A stretch of DNA of 64,000 nucleotides from Plazaster borealis (GCA_021014325.1 CM037474.1:8495130-8559129); one strand, 5' to 3'; counted from the stretch's first letter, positions 45,101-56,214 are shown. Notes: generated by a model from the letters alone, not told the origin. Numbers and translations are program-made.

Positions 45101-48100
45101 TTTATGTGTATTTGTTATTGTCTTGTTAGAAAATATGGATACGAATTGAAAATGATGGCCATTTTGGACGCCATCTTGGTTTTAGATACTTATGAGTTTT
45201 AAAATCTTGAAATAATTATTTTATCAGATTCCTTGTGCTTCAAAACATATATGTAGACCCTTCATTTATATTTACAACATGTTTGGTTGCAAAGTTATGA
45301 TAAGATTAAAAATGGTTGCCATTTTGAACGCCAGTTTGGACGCCACTTTGGATGCCATCTTGGTTTTAGATACTTACGAGTTTTAAAATCTCAAAGTAAT
45401 GATTCTATCAGATTCCTTGTGCCTCAAAACGTATATTTAGACCCTTCATTTATATTTACAACATGTCTGATTGCAAAGTTATGATAAGATTCGAAATGGT
45501 GGCCATTTTGGACGCCATTTTGGACGCCATCTTGGTTTTAGATACTTATGAGTTTTAAAATCTCAAATTAATGATTCTATCAGATTCCTTGTGCCTCAAA
45601 ACATATATTTCGACCCTTTATTTTTATTTACAACATGTCTGGTTGCAAAGTTATGATAAGATTAGAATATGGCGGCCATTTTGGACGCCATCTTGGATTT
45701 CGGAGAGAGCTCCAAGGGGATTTTAGGGGACTTTTAGTATGTTATTCTAGACATATTCCTGGACCTGTCCTGAAAAAATCAGCTTGTTGTGAGCTATAGC
45801 CGGGTTAAAGCTAATGCTCTTGGCCTAAAAGTAATGTCTTGATGCAAAATTTGAGAAAAAAATAGATAATTCACTAAAGTAGTTTAAGGGAACTACTAGC
45901 TTTGGGGGAAAACAACTTATGGGCAACATTACACAAGAACATATTTTTGGGGAACAAAATCCCATATCTATAATATGATATAGTTTTGTCTATATTATAT
46001 TTTACTCAAATCAATGGATTCATTTTTACAGTTTTTTTTAAAACTTGTTAATGAGGGAATAAGAGAGTGGTGATCTGATAGTGTTTGTTTTATTGGTCTT
46101 GGGCTAACGAGCAAGCCTTTTTAAAAACATATTAAAGTTGAATGTATGTCATGTAGGATAGTCAGAAAAATGTTTGCTCTGCCTGTTTTATAAGTTTTCA
46201 ATTCATGTTCAGGGGCCCTGTTATGCAATGGAGTCTACTGATGATGCTACATGGTTGTGCGTACTTCACATTCATACTATCTATATTTGTTTCCAATTGT
46301 GTTTAATGTGTTTCAGTCTCCATGGTCAAACTAGTCATGGTCATAATATATTGTATTCATAAATACCTTGGAAAGTTTATGCATTCTGATTGGTCATAAC
46401 ATGATCACATGATCACCCATTGCTAAATCACAGATAAAGAAATAGTTGGAGTTGTTTGAAGCAGGTCGGTTAACGTGTCACAGGTCTTTTATCAACCATA
46501 AATATTGCTTTTTCAAGACTGTGTGGGATACTTGAAAGATCAATTATATTCAATTTCTTCAAAACAATATTTTAAACATATTTTAAACATTTGCTGTATT
46601 AATAATATTGTAAGCAAATAGATTAATTTGCATGCATTCTTTTGTTTCATACATGCTGTCACAGTCAAGATCAAGATGACAAAGTTTACACATATTTCCA
46701 ACTGGAACATGGAAAGGACTTGAAATCAAAGACTACAGAGATTACTCATTGCTCGGATGTGAATAAACCAACAGAAATTCCAGGTACCACACATACATTA
46801 TAATTATAAATGGCATTTTCAATAAGTGTTTGTAGTTTGTAAACAGATGCTGGCATTCAACGGCAAGGCTTAGAATGTCATTGTTGTTTTTTAAAGGATT
46901 AGTAATGAGGAATTAATGAGAAGGCATGGATTTTATTAATTTACCTTTCACCATAAATAATACTTGAATTTATATCTGCAGGAATTTTGCTGGCGTGCAA
47001 AACAACTTGGTATTACTCTTAAATGAAGTAGTTTTTTGTGATGACAAAGGTAAGGGTCTGCCCCAAGTTTTCACCATTTTCACGGTCATACAAAGAGTGT
47101 GGGACTGTGGGCAGTGCCAGATTTAGGGGTGGGACAGTGGTCATGCCGATAAAAATAACAAATTGAAAGGTAAATAAAGCAAATTCCTAATTTAAAAAAG
47201 AGTAAAAAACATTGTGTCAAATGCTTCTGAAATGTACTAGATTGCGCCCAAAGCAGGCCCCCAGACCAGATAGCGTCCCTGTTTTTGAGATAGAATCATG
47301 AGTACATAACAAACTTTATTACAGCAAGAGTAAACCAACAAAGTTTTTGCGTAAAATCGATAGGAAAGTGTCAAAGAATTGCCTCAGATTGCACCACAGA
47401 GCGTCTAGGTTCAACCTTTTTTCTGTGGCCCTTAAGCGGGCCTCGAACCCCACGCCATAAGGGCTTCTCACTTGGCGTTTTTCTAAATGCAGTATCTGCT
47501 TCTGAGATGGCATCAACCAATGATTTGGAGCTTCATACAGACTTGCTTGTTGCCTCTCGGTATAACACCTCATCCAGAGATCATTATTCAAAATAAATAA
47601 GGTCAACTGCATTTATACTTTTTGATTACTGAAAATGTTCAACTTGGAGACTCTATCTGAAAATCTTGGATCCGCCCTTGGTGGGGGAACAAGCTATGTA
47701 TGACTAAAAGGTATTATACAAAAAGTAGAATCAACAGTGAAAGCACAAAAATGGGTGGAAAAAGTAATAAAATCTTGTTGTGTTGCATTTACATAAGTGC
47801 TTAAACAACCCATTGAAGCTCACTACCACGGGCATCAAGTTGTGGTTGTTAGAAACTGTTAACGGAAATAAACAAAATCCAATGTTAGTTTGTTTCCTGC
47901 ATGAAACTAGCGGTGGCAAATCATTTGATGTTCAAATGTCCATACCTTTTTATCTTCAGGTGTACCTGTTAAAATACGTTGATTTAAATTTAGAAATTAG
48001 AAGAAAAAAACTTTTAAATGGACTACTTCCCAAACACATTTTACAGCTATTAGCCGTAAAATGAGGTGCATGCTGGTCTGAATTTGTCATTTGAATGATG

Positions 48101-50247
48101 TCTGGTACAATGACATGCTTAGTCTCAAATGGCTGCTTAAATTGAAATTCCTCAGCCAAAGACAGTTACTACACGTGTATGTCACATGGTTTAGGGACGG
48201 CATTTGTTAAGTACCAGGCTTTGGCCATCTGGAGTTTGCTTAACAAAATCATGCCCCTAACCATTGGATTTAGAAACACCTCCTTAGTGTTGGGAATCCA
48301 ATTTTGAGTGTTCAGTTATGATTAATTAAGTCATTGTACCAAATGTTAAAAATCTACTTTACGAATGGCTTATTACTATATTACCAACAGAACAGAAATG
48401 TTTTGAGATTGTTTTGAATACTTCCAATGACTGTTCATAATGGATTTAGCCCATGGACTATCAGGACTGACCTATGTAGTGTGACAATACATAATGTTGT
48501 AGGCAGGGCTCATCTGCTGCATGCAATTCTTTAAAGCATAGTTTTCCTGCTTTGAGTCGCTGTGGCAAAAGAGATCACTGCAATTATATTCATCAACAGT
48601 TGATACATCAGAGGCAAATGCGTAATACTTGTAGGTCTATAATTACTTGCAATGTTACCCTTCTTTAGATCATTCATGATTGATGCCCTTCTTTCCTGAT
48701 TAACCTACATGTGTTTACCTTATTGATATTCATCTCAGTCTGCAATCTTTCTTGTTATACATTCTTCCTCAATTAACCTTTCACATCTGCTAACCATTCA
48801 GGGAAATTAATAAGCACTTTCAGTTGTTATGTGTCTCGAAGGGAGAAACCTAATAATGTTTGTTTGGAGTTTAAGCCCACTGTTTCTCAGATTATGCAGC
48901 ACATGCATGAACCAAACAAACTCTATGAAAAATACAGGTCTTTTAAATTACGATGAGTCACCTTTGGGTTTTATCAAAACAAAGTCATTAACATACAGTT
49001 TTCTATATGTATGTCAGTGTTGTTCAAAAGAAAATGGTGTACATCACTCATCAGTTTTTGTTTGCTGAATGCCTGGACTCAAAAGACAATCTTTGTCATG
49101 TTTCCTGTGTGTAATAGTGACTAAAGATTATTGATTATCAAACTGTATAAAAGGGGTCAGACTAATTTGGTCCTTCCAGCCTCTTTTTGGTCACTTAGGT
49201 TTGAATGACAGAAAACAAGATGGCTGCACAATATAAAAGCTTCATTTTAATTAAAGCTAATTTATGTCTGCTCTTTTCAGAATTACAAAGCAAGAAAAAA
49301 GTATCAAGAAAACATTGCACAGATCATCCTACAAAAAAGGAGCAGCATCTTGTGCATCAAAAAGATGAAGGAAAGCCTGTGTGTGACCCTCTGCGGTGGT
49401 TTGGCATCTTGGTCCCATCTAATCTCAGACATTGTCAATCTAATTTTGTACAAGGTAAGTTTAATAATTCGCAAACCAAAATTAAAAGTATTTTCTAATT
49501 GAACTGAACTCAACCTTTAGCATATTAAAGTTAAATTGGGGTTGAACAAAGAAAAAATGACAAGAGCGGGATTTGAACCTGCCACCTCCGGATTAACGTG
49601 TCAGCGCTCTACCAACTGAGCCATCTAGCCCCAGTTAAGTTATAGAGAAACACAATTTATGACTTTGCAGACAGAAATCTAGCAAGGAACCCGTCACAAT
49701 CGGTAAACATTTTGTAAAATTTAGGTTGGTTAACTGTTTTTGCTAATCACCGGTTTTCTGTGCTTGGTTGAAGTGTGTTATTAGCAGCTCTATTATAAAA
49801 TTAGGCCCTGATGTGCTCTTTATGTTCATCCACTTAAAAATCACAGTTGTGTACTTTGAGGTTTTAAGGGAAGTTTTGCTGGTCTCACAGTCGGGTCTCA
49901 GGTTGGTAACCTTAGGTCATAGTCTCAATCTCAGTTAAGTTGTTCAGCCGGGCCAGGCATTGAAGAGATTATCAGCCTGGTCTGTCAAAGCAAAATTGCT
50001 GATATGATTGGAAATTGCTGATACTACATGGATATGTATATCATTTGTTAAATGCTTTTTCACACTTCCTGGAATTTCTTTTTTTTAATTATTTCTATTT
50101 TTTTTCTTTAATGCAACAGCCCTTCATATCTGCTCCAAGGTTGCCTGTCTCCAAAGTAGACTCTATGCTGTTAAATGTGAATATGCTAGGCTACAGAAAC
50201 AGAAGAAACAAGTCAAGGATGCTTCCACTGAGGAAAGTTTGCAATAA
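42015..50247 (+). CDS. CCDC115: CCDC115 homologue, V-ATPase assembly factor (five exons)
   Basis: Exons 42015-42119, 42478-42584, 46665-46783, 49281-49454 and 50120-50247 join in frame (105, 107, 119, 174, 128 bp; 633 bp, 210 residues) and all introns are GT-AG. Known family: vertebrate CCDC115, related to yeast Vma22, works with TMEM199 in assembling the V-ATPase membrane sector at the ER/ERGIC; human protein is about 180 residues. Seen here: N-terminal coiled coil (LDAVTVRYFDILEQLSLVKQ), the block LSKARNAMGRGQVGSLQF, and the family hallmark DPLRWFGILVPSNLRHCQ, then a C-terminal coiled coil (LQSRLYAVKCEYARLQKQKK). Start chosen because ATG has A at -3 and G at +4 and an in-frame TAA lies upstream at 41970. 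Intron 2 (4.1 kb) holds a 3 kb foldback element. An AATAAA lies at 50784. Confidence 0.92.
42478..42584 (+). CDS. CCDC115: CCDC115 exon 2
   Basis: Acceptor TTAACAG, donor GTAAGG. Reads GFMNLSKARNAMGRGQVGSL, the second conserved block of the family. Ends two bases into a codon. Confidence 0.92.
43712..44360. repeat. 46-bp tandem array
   Basis: About 14 units of GCCATGCCAGCCCTGGATGC, AGAGTGGTCCACATAGTCCC, ATTCTG, with 46-48 bp spacing. A sub-block with GGTTGCAGAATGATCATCTT forms the middle. Frames on both strands are open only because of the repeat. Confidence 0.85.
44362..44432. repeat. AAT microsatellite with SINE-tail fragment
   Basis: Imperfect (AAT)n, then GTAATGCGCACACATCCACC and GCTGGTGTTCAATGCGC, which look like the tail-adjacent part of a SINE. 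Confidence 0.5.
45824..46664. other. End of CCDC115 intron 2
   Basis: AT-rich, no further gene or repeat recognised. Confidence 0.4.
46665..46783 (+). CDS. CCDC115: CCDC115 exon 3
   Basis: Acceptor GCTGTCACAG, donor GTACCA. Reads SQDQDDKVYTYFQLEHGKDL, a variable linker. The phase fits exon 2 and exon 4 without a stop. Confidence 0.85.
46784..49280. other. CCDC115 intron 3
   Basis: A - strand frame at 47612-47319 and a + strand frame at 47780-48064 have no recognised similarity and no conserved splice context. I call nothing in this stretch. Confidence 0.45.
49281..49454 (+). CDS. CCDC115: CCDC115 exon 4
   Basis: Acceptor CTCTTTTCAG, donor GTAAGT. A basic linker then CDPLRWFGILVPSNLRHCQS, the strongest family signature. 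Confidence 0.93.
49558..49633 (-). repeat. tRNA-derived SINE head in CCDC115 intron 4
   Basis: On the - strand: GGGGCTAGATGGCTCAGTTG, then GTAGAGC (A box) and GGTTCAAATCCCGC (B box). The 5' and 3' ends cannot pair as an acceptor stem, so it is a SINE or pseudo-tRNA. Confidence 0.6.
50120..50247 (+). CDS. CCDC115: CCDC115 exon 5 with stop
   Basis: Acceptor TTTAATGCAACAG. Reads ALHICSKVACLQSRLYAVKC and a Lys/Gln-rich helix, ending TEESLQ and TAA at 50245. Confidence 0.9.
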
Positions 50248-50339
50248 CAGTCTTGTCTATATGCTTCGTAATTTAATTGTAATACATGTATTTAAAAACG
50301 GGTAACCAGCAATGGCAAATTTCCTGATTATAACTAATG

Positions 50340-50392
50340 ACCACTCAAATACCATACAAGTGCTCTACCAACTGAGCTAACCAGCCTTAAGC
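50340..50392 (-). repeat. tRNA-like fragment
   Basis: On the - strand GGCTGGTTAGCTCAGTTGGT then AGAGCACTTGTATGGTATTT resembles the 5' half of a tRNA; there is no B box. It lies in the CCDC115 3' region. Confidence 0.5.
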
Positions 50393-50396
50393 CCAT

Positions 50397-50600
50397 GTCA
50401 CACGAGGCAATTTACAGGCAACCAATTCCAGGCAATCTCCATGAAGCAAAGTCATTTACATTTGAATGTTCACATATTTTTCTTGGGGATCGTAAAACAT
50501 TGTTTGAGAAATTACTCATGTGCTACCAAAGTGGTCCTGTAGCATGCACTGCAGTTGGTTGCCTCCAAGTTGCCTGTAAAAGTTGCCTCGTGTGACAGGG
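50397..50600. mobile_element. MITE with GTCACACGAGGCAA ends
   Basis: The left end GTCACACGAGGCAATTTACA with GGCAACCAA and the right end TTGGTTGCC...TTGCCTCGTGTGAC are inverted. About 200 bp, in the 3' UTR region of CCDC115. Related fragment at 26170. Confidence 0.7.
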
Positions 50601-50783
50601 CCCTTAATGTTTGTGATCAGTCCACTTATGCCGATCCTGTATTGCTCTGTTGGGCCAGGTCAGAAATATATCAACGTTATCTGCTGATTGGTCTGGGACT
50701 GTGGCCGTGTATAATAATACCTGGGTAATGGCAGTAGTGGGAGTCACACAAATGGACATAGGCTTTTTGTGTGTGTTACACAC

Positions 50784-50789
50784 AATAAA
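50784..50789 (+). terminator. Candidate polyadenylation signal of CCDC115
   Basis: AATAAA about 540 bp after the stop codon; the first exact match downstream. No transcript evidence. Confidence 0.35.
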
Positions 50790-50809
50790 CAAATGCGGGA
50801 ATAGTAATT

Positions 50810-51390
50810 ATGCAAGGGCTGCTCTGTAAAGAAGAAAGTGTCTGCTTAAAAGATTTGTGAAATTTGCCCCTGGCAAAACATTCTGCAACTATGAAGTTTT
50901 ATTATTTTATTTTTTTAGGAAATAATTGTTATCCAAAGTCTGTTGACCATTTTTTTTCTTATTTTGTTTTACAGTTAAAATAATAGAATTATTGATTAAC
51001 CGGATAATGTGCTTTTTCTTACCTGCTGCTCAGTATGCAAGGTATTAAAAGTTTACATCTTTTGTACATCTTCAGTTTTACACCATTTTCATTTTATTGT
51101 ACATCTTCAGTTTTACACCATTTTCATTTTACCAATTACACAATTATTGCGGACATATTGGATGTCATTTTTGATTCAGCTAATCTGGTTTGGATTTCAG
51201 CGTACAATTGTTTTTCTTTGTTCAACTTGGTTCCCACACGGGAATTCTTAAAAAGTGAATAATAGAACAATGGCAAGTCCCCACAAAGGTGTGTGCAAAA
51301 GACTGGTGTTTTGTACATATTTTCCAACTGTGAACATGCACCCAACCCTATTGTCCTCTATTGTTATAGGTCCTCAGTTTGAATGTGTTT
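50810..51390. other. Gene-free stretch
   Basis: Contains a 38-bp direct repeat of the type TTTTGTACATCTTCAGTTTT, ACACCATTTTCATTTTA (51058-51097 and 51098-51134). No gene. Confidence 0.4.
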
Positions 51391-51398
51391 ACATGTGC

Positions 51399-51826
51399 AT
51401 AATAATAATAATAATACGCAGTTCTTATATAGCGCTTTGTACTCCCGATGGGTGTCTCAAAGTGCTCAGTATTTTTCCTACAAGGTATTTTTCCTACAAG
51501 GTGAGTTATGTTGAAGTATGAGACCTATTTCTTTGCATAGCACCATGTAATGGGTTACAAGGTGCTGTGGCGCAATATGCAGCCAATCAAACCAGGAACA
51601 CCGGGGCGAACCCCTTCTCTTTACGATAAGTGCACTGGATTCTTTTACGTGCATCACACAACACACGGGACCTACAGCTTAACGTCCCATCCGAAGGATG
51701 AAGCATGTGGTTAAGTGTCTTGCTTAAGGACACAAGTGTCACGACTGGGATTCGAACCCACACTCTGCTGATCAGAAACACCAGAGCTTGAGTTCGGTGT
51801 TCTTATCCGCTCGGCCACGATGCATA
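51399..51826 (-). mobile_element. tRNA-Leu-headed SINE, near full length
   Basis: Read on the - strand: a tRNA-Leu-like head (GTGGCCGAGCGGATAAGAAC, then GGGTTCGAATCCCAG; 51826-51745), a central conserved stretch (GCTTAACGTCCCATC in reverse orientation near 51690), then a body ending TATATAAGAACTGCG and an (ATT)n tail (51399-51418). Such a central domain is known in deuterostome SINE families; which one is not certain. A second copy is at 57317-57543. Confidence 0.75.
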
Positions 51827-52095
51827 CCCATCTTGACGGATCAGGTTTGTGGGATTGACCTCATAAATCAAGGTCTTCCCATTGTTTGGACTGGTATTTT
51901 GTTTATCGCCGTCCCCATTGGTTTCGTACTCCTTAATTTTGTCTTGTAAGTGTGAGAGTTTCCACAAAGGATCAAACAATTGTGAAGTACCCCTGATTCT
52001 GTTAGACTTTATAAATTGCATTGAAACTGGATGTTTAGCAGAGAGGCAAGATTTCCAGTCATGCGTCACTCCAACACAAACAAGTGTATCTTTAA
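51806..52095 (-). CDS. Candidate terminal exon of an unidentified - strand gene
   Basis: An open frame follows a good acceptor (CATTTTTTTAACCCAG, exon begins 52095). It reads VCVGVTHDWKSCLSAKHP, then MQFIKSNRIRG, FDPLWKLSHLQDKIKEYE, with a normal protein composition. The frame runs into the head of the SINE at 51826 and stops at 51805. Either a donor (GATGGGTATGC) precedes that, or the SINE supplies the last residues. Phase requires one base carried from the previous exon, so at least one exon between it and 54728 would be missing. No family recognised. Confidence 0.4.
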
Positions 52096-52129
52096 CTGGG
52101 TTAAAAAAATGAACTGTTATAAATCCCAT

Positions 52130-52720
52130 AATTGTACAGCATTATCATTCTCTGGATAACATTTATGTGGGAGTAATGCTGACATTCTTACCAAGTACTC
52201 GCTTTAAGAATAAAAGAATCAGTACTAAAACAATTTAAAAACATACATACACTTTTATTGCGTACAAAAATATGTTTACAAAGTAAATAAAACTACAGAA
52301 TGGAATGTCTGCATTTGTAATAAATTGTTTGTGTATACATGTAGATTGGGCCATCAGGTTCATTGACTTACATGTAGAAATTCCACGTAAAAACCTCTTC
52401 ATTCTGTGAAAAATGGAGAACTAAAAAAAAGAAATCTTACTTGGGAAGTTGATTTCTTATTAGTAAGTTTGATATTAAACGGACACGTATATGGCGATTT
52501 GGGCTATAAAAAGCATTTGTTATGAAATGAATGTAGTTGGAAAGATGTTTTTAAAAAGATGGTTTAAACCGGAATTCCGTTTTTTTCCCTTTCAAATTTG
52601 TGGTCTTCGAGTTCAGTGTGAATTTGATATAAAATTTGGGGGGCGAGTTGAAGGGGGTATACATTTGGATTTGCTAAGCCCTCTTCTCTAATCAGAAAAT
52701 GTAAGGTGTGGTTTATTAAT
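52130..52720. other. Gene-free stretch
   Basis: AT-rich, nothing recognised. Confidence 0.4.
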
Positions 52721-53126
52721 TGTTTGACCGTAATACGTTTACTGCTGCAGCAAAGGAACATGTGTGCAGACTTTGAAAAGTCTACTGACAACAGTTCACG
52801 CACTGAGTGCGGCACTGACGCTGGGGTCACTTTGCCCAAAATCGGGACATGCATTGTTAGCGTCCGATTTTTTTCGTACGAAATGGATTTCCGGTTTTGA
52901 CATCATTGCCCATTGTTTGATCGTAATATTTTTACTGCTGCAGCAAAGGAACATGGGTGGAGACTTTGAAAAGTCTACTGACAACAGTTCACTGAGTACG
53001 TGCGGCGCTGACGCCTTGGTCACTTTGCCCAAATTCCGGACATTGCCCAAAATCCGGACATGCATTTTTAGTATTCAATTTGTTTTCGTACGAAATGGAT
53101 TTCCGTTTTTTCATCATTGCCCATTC
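52721..53126 (-). repeat. Two tandem copies of a 193-bp module
   Basis: The module TGTTTGACCGTAATACGTTT ... TTGCCCATT starts at 52721 and 52914. The reverse complement matches 10165-10400 and 30770-30985 (inside the GGGGACAGAATC elements), including GACTTTGAAAAGTCTACTGA. Confidence 0.75.
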
Positions 53127-53129
53127 AAA

Positions 53130-54085
53130 TCATGCCTGTTTAAAAGTAGAATATAATGATTTACACAAATATGCTTCAAATATGCACCATTTTGTAGAAC
53201 AAAGTTGTTTACTCCTCAAAATGGCGGAACGTGTTAGTTCACGAAGTAAAAGGAAAGCCACACATTTTCGAGGGATATTTGTGTGGATTATTATCTAATT
53301 TTATTTACCTTTTAAATTTCAGTTTTTTTCCTGTTGATTTTGTTGATAATGTGAAAAGATCACTGCAATGAATGTCAAAGCGAGATATGTACCAACTACA
53401 CACAAAAGAAACACCTTTATTCAAATTTCGAATACATGTATAAAGTCTATCAAATCGTTTAATCTCACAGCATCATCTACATTGAAGGAAGAATGGCAGG
53501 TAGGCAAGAAACTCTACTTTGTCAATTGTTGAACTTGCATTCTGTTGACAGAAAGAAAGGAAAAAAGTTTTTATTATCCATAGATGTATTTCTAATCATA
53601 CTGTAGGTTTCAAAAGCCATTGAAAAAAACATTGTCACTTCCAACATATTTGTTGGTATATTAGTGGGGCAGATAGGGGAAATATTCAGGGGAATTGTGC
53701 CTCTGATGATACAAGCGTGGAATTTGGCACACACTCTGTATGTCATGAGAAAGATATTTGGCTGTAGGGCCATTGCAGATTTGTCCTTTGAAAAAAATGA
53801 AGGTAAAATAACAAGGAATTTGCAAAATTTTCTAAATGGCTTACATTGCTCGTTATACTACCTGTATTTTTTCAAAGGACAATTTTATGTGATGGCCAAA
53901 TGTTTTTCTAATGACGCACTCTGATTGTGTACTAAGTTCCATGCTTGCATCATCAAAGGCACAATCCCATCACTTACCTGCCATACTATAATTTTTTCAC
54001 CAAGATTAGAGGTATCATACACGTTTGGAAATTGTCAAAGACCAGTGTGTTCTCACTTGGTGTATCGCAACATATGCATAAAATA
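53130..54085. other. Gene-free stretch
   Basis: No gene. A region at 53640-53900 looks like a dispersed repeat but I have no second copy in the window. Confidence 0.35.
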
Positions 54086-54089
54086 ACAA

Positions 54090-54410
54090 GCCTGTGAAAA
54101 TTTGGGCTCAATTGGTCATCGAAGTTGCAAGAAAATGATGAAAGAAAAAACACACTTGTTGTACAAATTTGTGTGCTTTCAGATTAGGAATAAAAACTTC
54201 TTGCAAGAAAGTTTTATTATTTTGGTGAGAAATTACCTCTTTCTCAAAAACTACGTTACTTCAGAGGGAGTCGTTTCTCACAATGTTTTATACTATCAAC
54301 AGCTCTCTGTTGCTTGTTACCAAGTCAGTTTTTATGCTAATATTTGTTTTGAGTCATTACCGTGTACGATACCTTTAAAACACTTCAGCTACGGTTATTT
54401 ATCATGATAA
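54090..54410. repeat. Dispersed repeat of the TTGGTCATCGAAGTTGCAAG type
   Basis: Non-coding despite an open + strand frame (54102-54407). The wording (GTTTCTCACAATGTTTTATA, then CTATCAACAGCTCTC) looks like an interspersed repeat; this is my recollection and not tested here. Confidence 0.4.
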
Positions 54411-54727
54411 TTGAAGAAAGTGTATATATACACATTTGGGTGAACAGTTTTTTAATTTTGGTTGATTGATTTTTGTAAAAGTTTGATTAAATGTGATTCA
54501 GTACCGTCTGAATATAGGGATTTGGTATTAGAAAATGAAAACAAAACAAGGAATCTTGAGGATTAAGAACTAAAGAAAAAACCGTATGCATGTTGGTATC
54601 AGGAAAATGTTCATAAAATTAGTTTGCAAATGATAAATATAAGAACTTAATATAAAATTATTATATAAAATGAATGTTTTATGAAGTTTGAAGAGGGATT
54701 ATGAATGAGTGAGCTCTATATTCCAAC

Positions 54728-54868
54728 CTTTGCTATTGTTGCCAAAATCTGCTCAGTTTGACTTTGATCAGATTTCAAATCCTTATCTGTTGCCATGGAT
54801 AGCACCTCCAGCAGAGAATCTACAGATATGGCTCCAGTTTGTTGCCTGTCTACTGAAGAAAACATCAT
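54728..54868 (-). CDS. Exon of an unidentified - strand gene (EF-hand-like?)
   Basis: Acceptor TTTTTGTCACAG, donor GTTGGA; 141 bp, 47 codons, phase 0 at both ends. Reads MMFSSVDRQQTGAISVDSLL, then EVLSMATDKDLKSDQSQTEQ. The pattern DRQQTGAISVDSLLEVL resembles a degenerate EF-hand with its following helix, but the calcium ligands are incomplete. It joins in phase to the exon at 55611-55769. Function unknown. Confidence 0.6.
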
Positions 54869-55084
54869 CTGTGACAAAAACAAGTCAACTATGGTAGTTT
54901 AACAAAATATACATACTTTTAAAGCGCACTTAAAGTTATTGGAGGATATTAAAAGCAATAAAAGTATAAACAACCAACTGTATCCATGTGTGTTATTTCC
55001 GTCATAGAATGCAGAACAGTCATAGTAACTAGGTATGGTGTGGTCAGTAATGGATGTATAGTTAACAAGTCCTTAAAGGAATGC

Positions 55085-55230
55085 AAGCTGGGCCTAATTT
55101 CATGACTATGCTTACTATAAGCGAAAATTGCATTTACGGAAGCAGAAAATTTGTGCGTAAGCATATTTCTCAGGTTAGCGAGAAATTTTTGGTTGTGTGC
55201 GTGCATAAGCATTCTTCGCTTACACTGATA
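55085..55230. mobile_element. Palindromic repeat, TTTCATG...GCTTA type
   Basis: GGGCCTAATTTCATGACTAT, GCTTA... with inner inverted words (CTTACTATAAGCG, GCTTACAC). Related to 56613-56745. Confidence 0.45.
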
Positions 55231-55610
55231 CAGATGAAGTTGAGAATGGTGACTGAAAACTTAATTCTTGGCTGAGCAGGAAAACATTTTAGAATTCCTG
55301 GCAGTGGTTAAGAGGAGTCATAGGTGGATGCAGTCAGTTCAAAGGACAAGTATAAGTAGTCATAGCAGTGCATTATGATTTTACTGAATGTAGATTGGTA
55401 ATAGTTAACACATACAAGGTGGTCATTTGTGCAGGCCTTAATGAATGTAGACCAGAATACAGGCTTTTGCAACTATCTCATTGGAGTATTGTTTTGACTT
55501 CTGTTGACATATCCCCCACCAAAAAATGCATTGTACATCTTTATTCTCATTTTGTGGAATGAGGTGTCACATAAATTGGGTGTCATTGACATTGAAAGAC
55601 TTTCACTTAC

Positions 55611-55769
55611 AACGTATTTCATAATGGTGTGTTGGATTGAGGCAAAGTCTACATCATCATAAGAATCTTTTATGGATTCAGGTAACTTGGTCATCAATTC
55701 TCCAAGGCATGTCACACCCACAAACTCCTCAAGACCAAAGAAGGTGCTACTACTTACAGCTTCATATAC
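55611..55769 (-). CDS. Exon of the same unidentified - strand gene
   Basis: Acceptor ATTCCTCAG, donor GTAAGT; 159 bp, 53 codons, phase 0 at both ends. Reads VYEAVSSSTFFGLEEFVGVT, then CLGELMTKLPESIKDSYDDV. Two successive exons in the same phase with canonical sites make a real gene likely. The preceding exon must lie further right; I could not find it. No family assigned. Confidence 0.6.
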
Positions 55770-55842
55770 CTGAGGAATGAGAAGTCGAAATCTTATTACT
55801 AAAAGTTGTGTGTACAACAAAAGGTGCAGTTTCTTTTTGCTG

Positions 55843-55856
55843 GGGGGGGGGGGGGT
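55843..55856. repeat. Poly-G run
   Basis: About 14 consecutive G. It may affect assembly accuracy at this point. Confidence 0.8.
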
Positions 55857-55859
55857 CTG

Positions 55860-56210
55860 TGGTTCATTTGCATAACATGGAACATGTTTTATACAGGACA
55901 AACAGTTGCTTCATAATATAAATAAAGTAACACAATAGCTTCTTTGGTTAGATTTAAAACAACAAAACAAGGAAATTAGTTTTAAAGCAGAAGTTTGAAT
56001 CCACAAAAGAAACAAAGTTATAAACAGATTGAAACAATAACACTTCAGTGCATTACCAGATATGTTTTTTTCCACAGTATTAAACCAAGAAAGTAACATA
56101 TGTCAATTCAATTTATAGAGATGAGAATTATGTGGGTCCAACCGGATGAAGCTCAAGGCCTGAAAATACACCATCTTAATATCACCAAGAACACTGATTT
56201 TCCATCTGTG
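55860..56210. other. Intron-like gene-free stretch
   Basis: AT-rich; nothing recognised. Confidence 0.35.
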
Positions 56211-56214
56211 TGAG

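Larger units (their letters stand above)
42804..45823. mobile_element. 3 kb foldback element in CCDC115 intron 2
   Basis: Ends CCAAGAGCATTAG...CCCGGCTATAGCTCACAACAAG and complement. The arms (42804-43320 and 45140-45823) are inverted and each consists of tandem units of about 180 bp, starting with ATGGCGTCCAAAATGGC and containing TTTGCAACCAGACATGTTGT. The left arm has about 2.5 units, the right arm about four. The middle (43320-45130) is unique apart from a 46-bp array. No transposase is recognised. Confidence 0.8.

Noticed and set aside
49558..49633. Functional tRNA gene
   Set aside because: A and B boxes present but the acceptor stem does not pair and the anticodon stem is poor; a SINE head is a better reading.
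54102..54407. 101-codon + strand frame
   Set aside because: Within a sequence that reads as a dispersed repeat; no domain.
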